From Pseudomonas sp. (GTDB lineage Bacteria; Pseudomonadota; Gammaproteobacteria; Pseudomonadales; Pseudomonadaceae): a stretch of DNA of 5,386 bases. This document shows positions 5,219 to 5,386 of this stretch, in pieces. The translations under genes and the position numbers were made by a program. How positions within the stretch are numbered: position 1 is the stretch's first letter; every line of letters begins with the position of its first letter. The notes below the pieces were generated by a model. The model was not told where the DNA came from. It did no database searches and was given only the letters and a program-made list of their open reading frames with translations. The stretch covers positions 1 to 5,386 of the forward strand of contig DNMQ01000131.1 in the NCBI GenBank assembly GCA_003488145.1, read 5' to 3'.

Positions 5219-5236
5219 ATTACTTTTTTGTCAGCT
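5219..5236. promoter_or_regulatory. CopR-type box between copZ and copR
   Basis: The plus strand reads ATTACTTTTTTGTCAGCT. It is identical to the copA box (4267-4284) except at the sixth and seventh bases, and similarity extends four bases further upstream. It lies 64 bp before the copR ATG and 131 bp before the chaperone ATG, and suits autoregulation of copR. Binding by CopR is inferred. Confidence 0.72.
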
Positions 5237-5300
5237 TCGTGGCGTCCCAGCTGCGGGCACTGCCACACTTGCGGCGTCGCCACCGAAGGAACTTGCCGCC

Positions 5301-5386
5301 ATGAAATTGCTGGTCGCTGAAGACGAACCGAAAACCGGCATGTACCTGCAGCAGGGGCTGAGCGAGGCCGGCTTCACCGTCGACCG
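5301..5386 (+). CDS. copR: CopR, copper response regulator, 5' part
   Basis: The first 28 codons are visible and the gene runs off the right edge. The start [20 protein letters not shown] and the following SEAGFTVD match the receiver-domain opening of CopR/PcoR/CusR regulators of the OmpR class. Glu7 and Asp8 are part of the acidic phosphorylation pocket; the phospho-acceptor Asp, near 51, and the DNA-binding domain lie outside. AAGGA is 10 nt before the ATG, slightly far but usable. The gene is transcribed away from copZ, and a copS sensor kinase gene is expected next to it. It would respond to periplasmic copper and activate copA through the ATTAC...TTTTGTCAGCT boxes. Confidence 0.93.
   Translation, partial: MKLLVAEDEPKTGMYLQQGLSEAGFTVD

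Noticed and set aside
5241..5269. A sigma70-type promoter for copR with CACACT as -10
   Set aside because: The hexamer 17 bp upstream (GGCGTC) does not resemble a -35, and no better pair is seen, so I cannot place the copR start site.
1..5386. Insertion sequences, integrase genes, attachment sites or tRNA genes
   Set aside because: I saw no transposase or integrase-like frame, no terminal repeats with target duplication and no tRNA-like fold, so transfer of this locus cannot be argued from the window itself.

Overview
The window holds a copper-resistance locus of the Pseudomonas cop type. The organism is most likely a Pseudomonas or a close gammaproteobacterial relative. Three observations point there: the sequence is visibly GC-rich, the left-hand gene resembles DUF3087 proteins common in pseudomonads, and the CopA, CopB and CopR products closely resemble Pseudomonas homologues. 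These identifications rest on recognition of motifs and family sequence; no search was run.

Layout. (1) Positions 1-393, + strand: the 3' end of a DUF3087-like membrane protein gene. It converges on the cop genes across a 45-bp gap that contains hairpin-forming repeats. (2) Positions 4153 down to 439, - strand: a tight four-gene operon of copA (Tat-exported multicopper oxidase), a small Met/His-rich secreted protein, copB (outer-membrane protein) and a single-haem cytochrome c with a His-rich tail. (3) Positions 4154-4362: a 209-bp regulatory gap with two hairpins and a CopR-type box upstream of copA. (4) Positions 5087 down to 4363, - strand: a two-gene unit encoding a cytosolic HMA copper chaperone (CopZ-like) and a secreted DUF411 protein. 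(5) Positions 5088-5300: a divergent control region with a MerR/CueR-type 19-bp-spacer promoter facing the chaperone gene, and two oppositely oriented copies of the CopR-type box. (6) Positions 5301-5386, + strand: the first 28 codons of copR, the response regulator. Its sensor kinase would be expected just outside the window.

How the parts fit (inference from family knowledge). CopR, activated by periplasmic copper, would switch on copA and probably its own gene. A CueR-like sensor of cytosolic Cu(I), not in this window, would switch on the chaperone. CopA would oxidise or sequester periplasmic copper. CopB and the small Met/His-rich protein would bind copper at the outer membrane and in the periplasm. 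The cytochrome may pass electrons to or from this system. The copC and copD genes that normally follow copB are absent here; the cytochrome gene takes that place.

I did not find a wholly new system. The least-described parts are the dual-input control region, the small Met/His-rich protein, the His-tailed cytochrome and the Cys-tailed chaperone. Two database-style starts look wrong: copA should begin at 4153, and the small protein at 2366.
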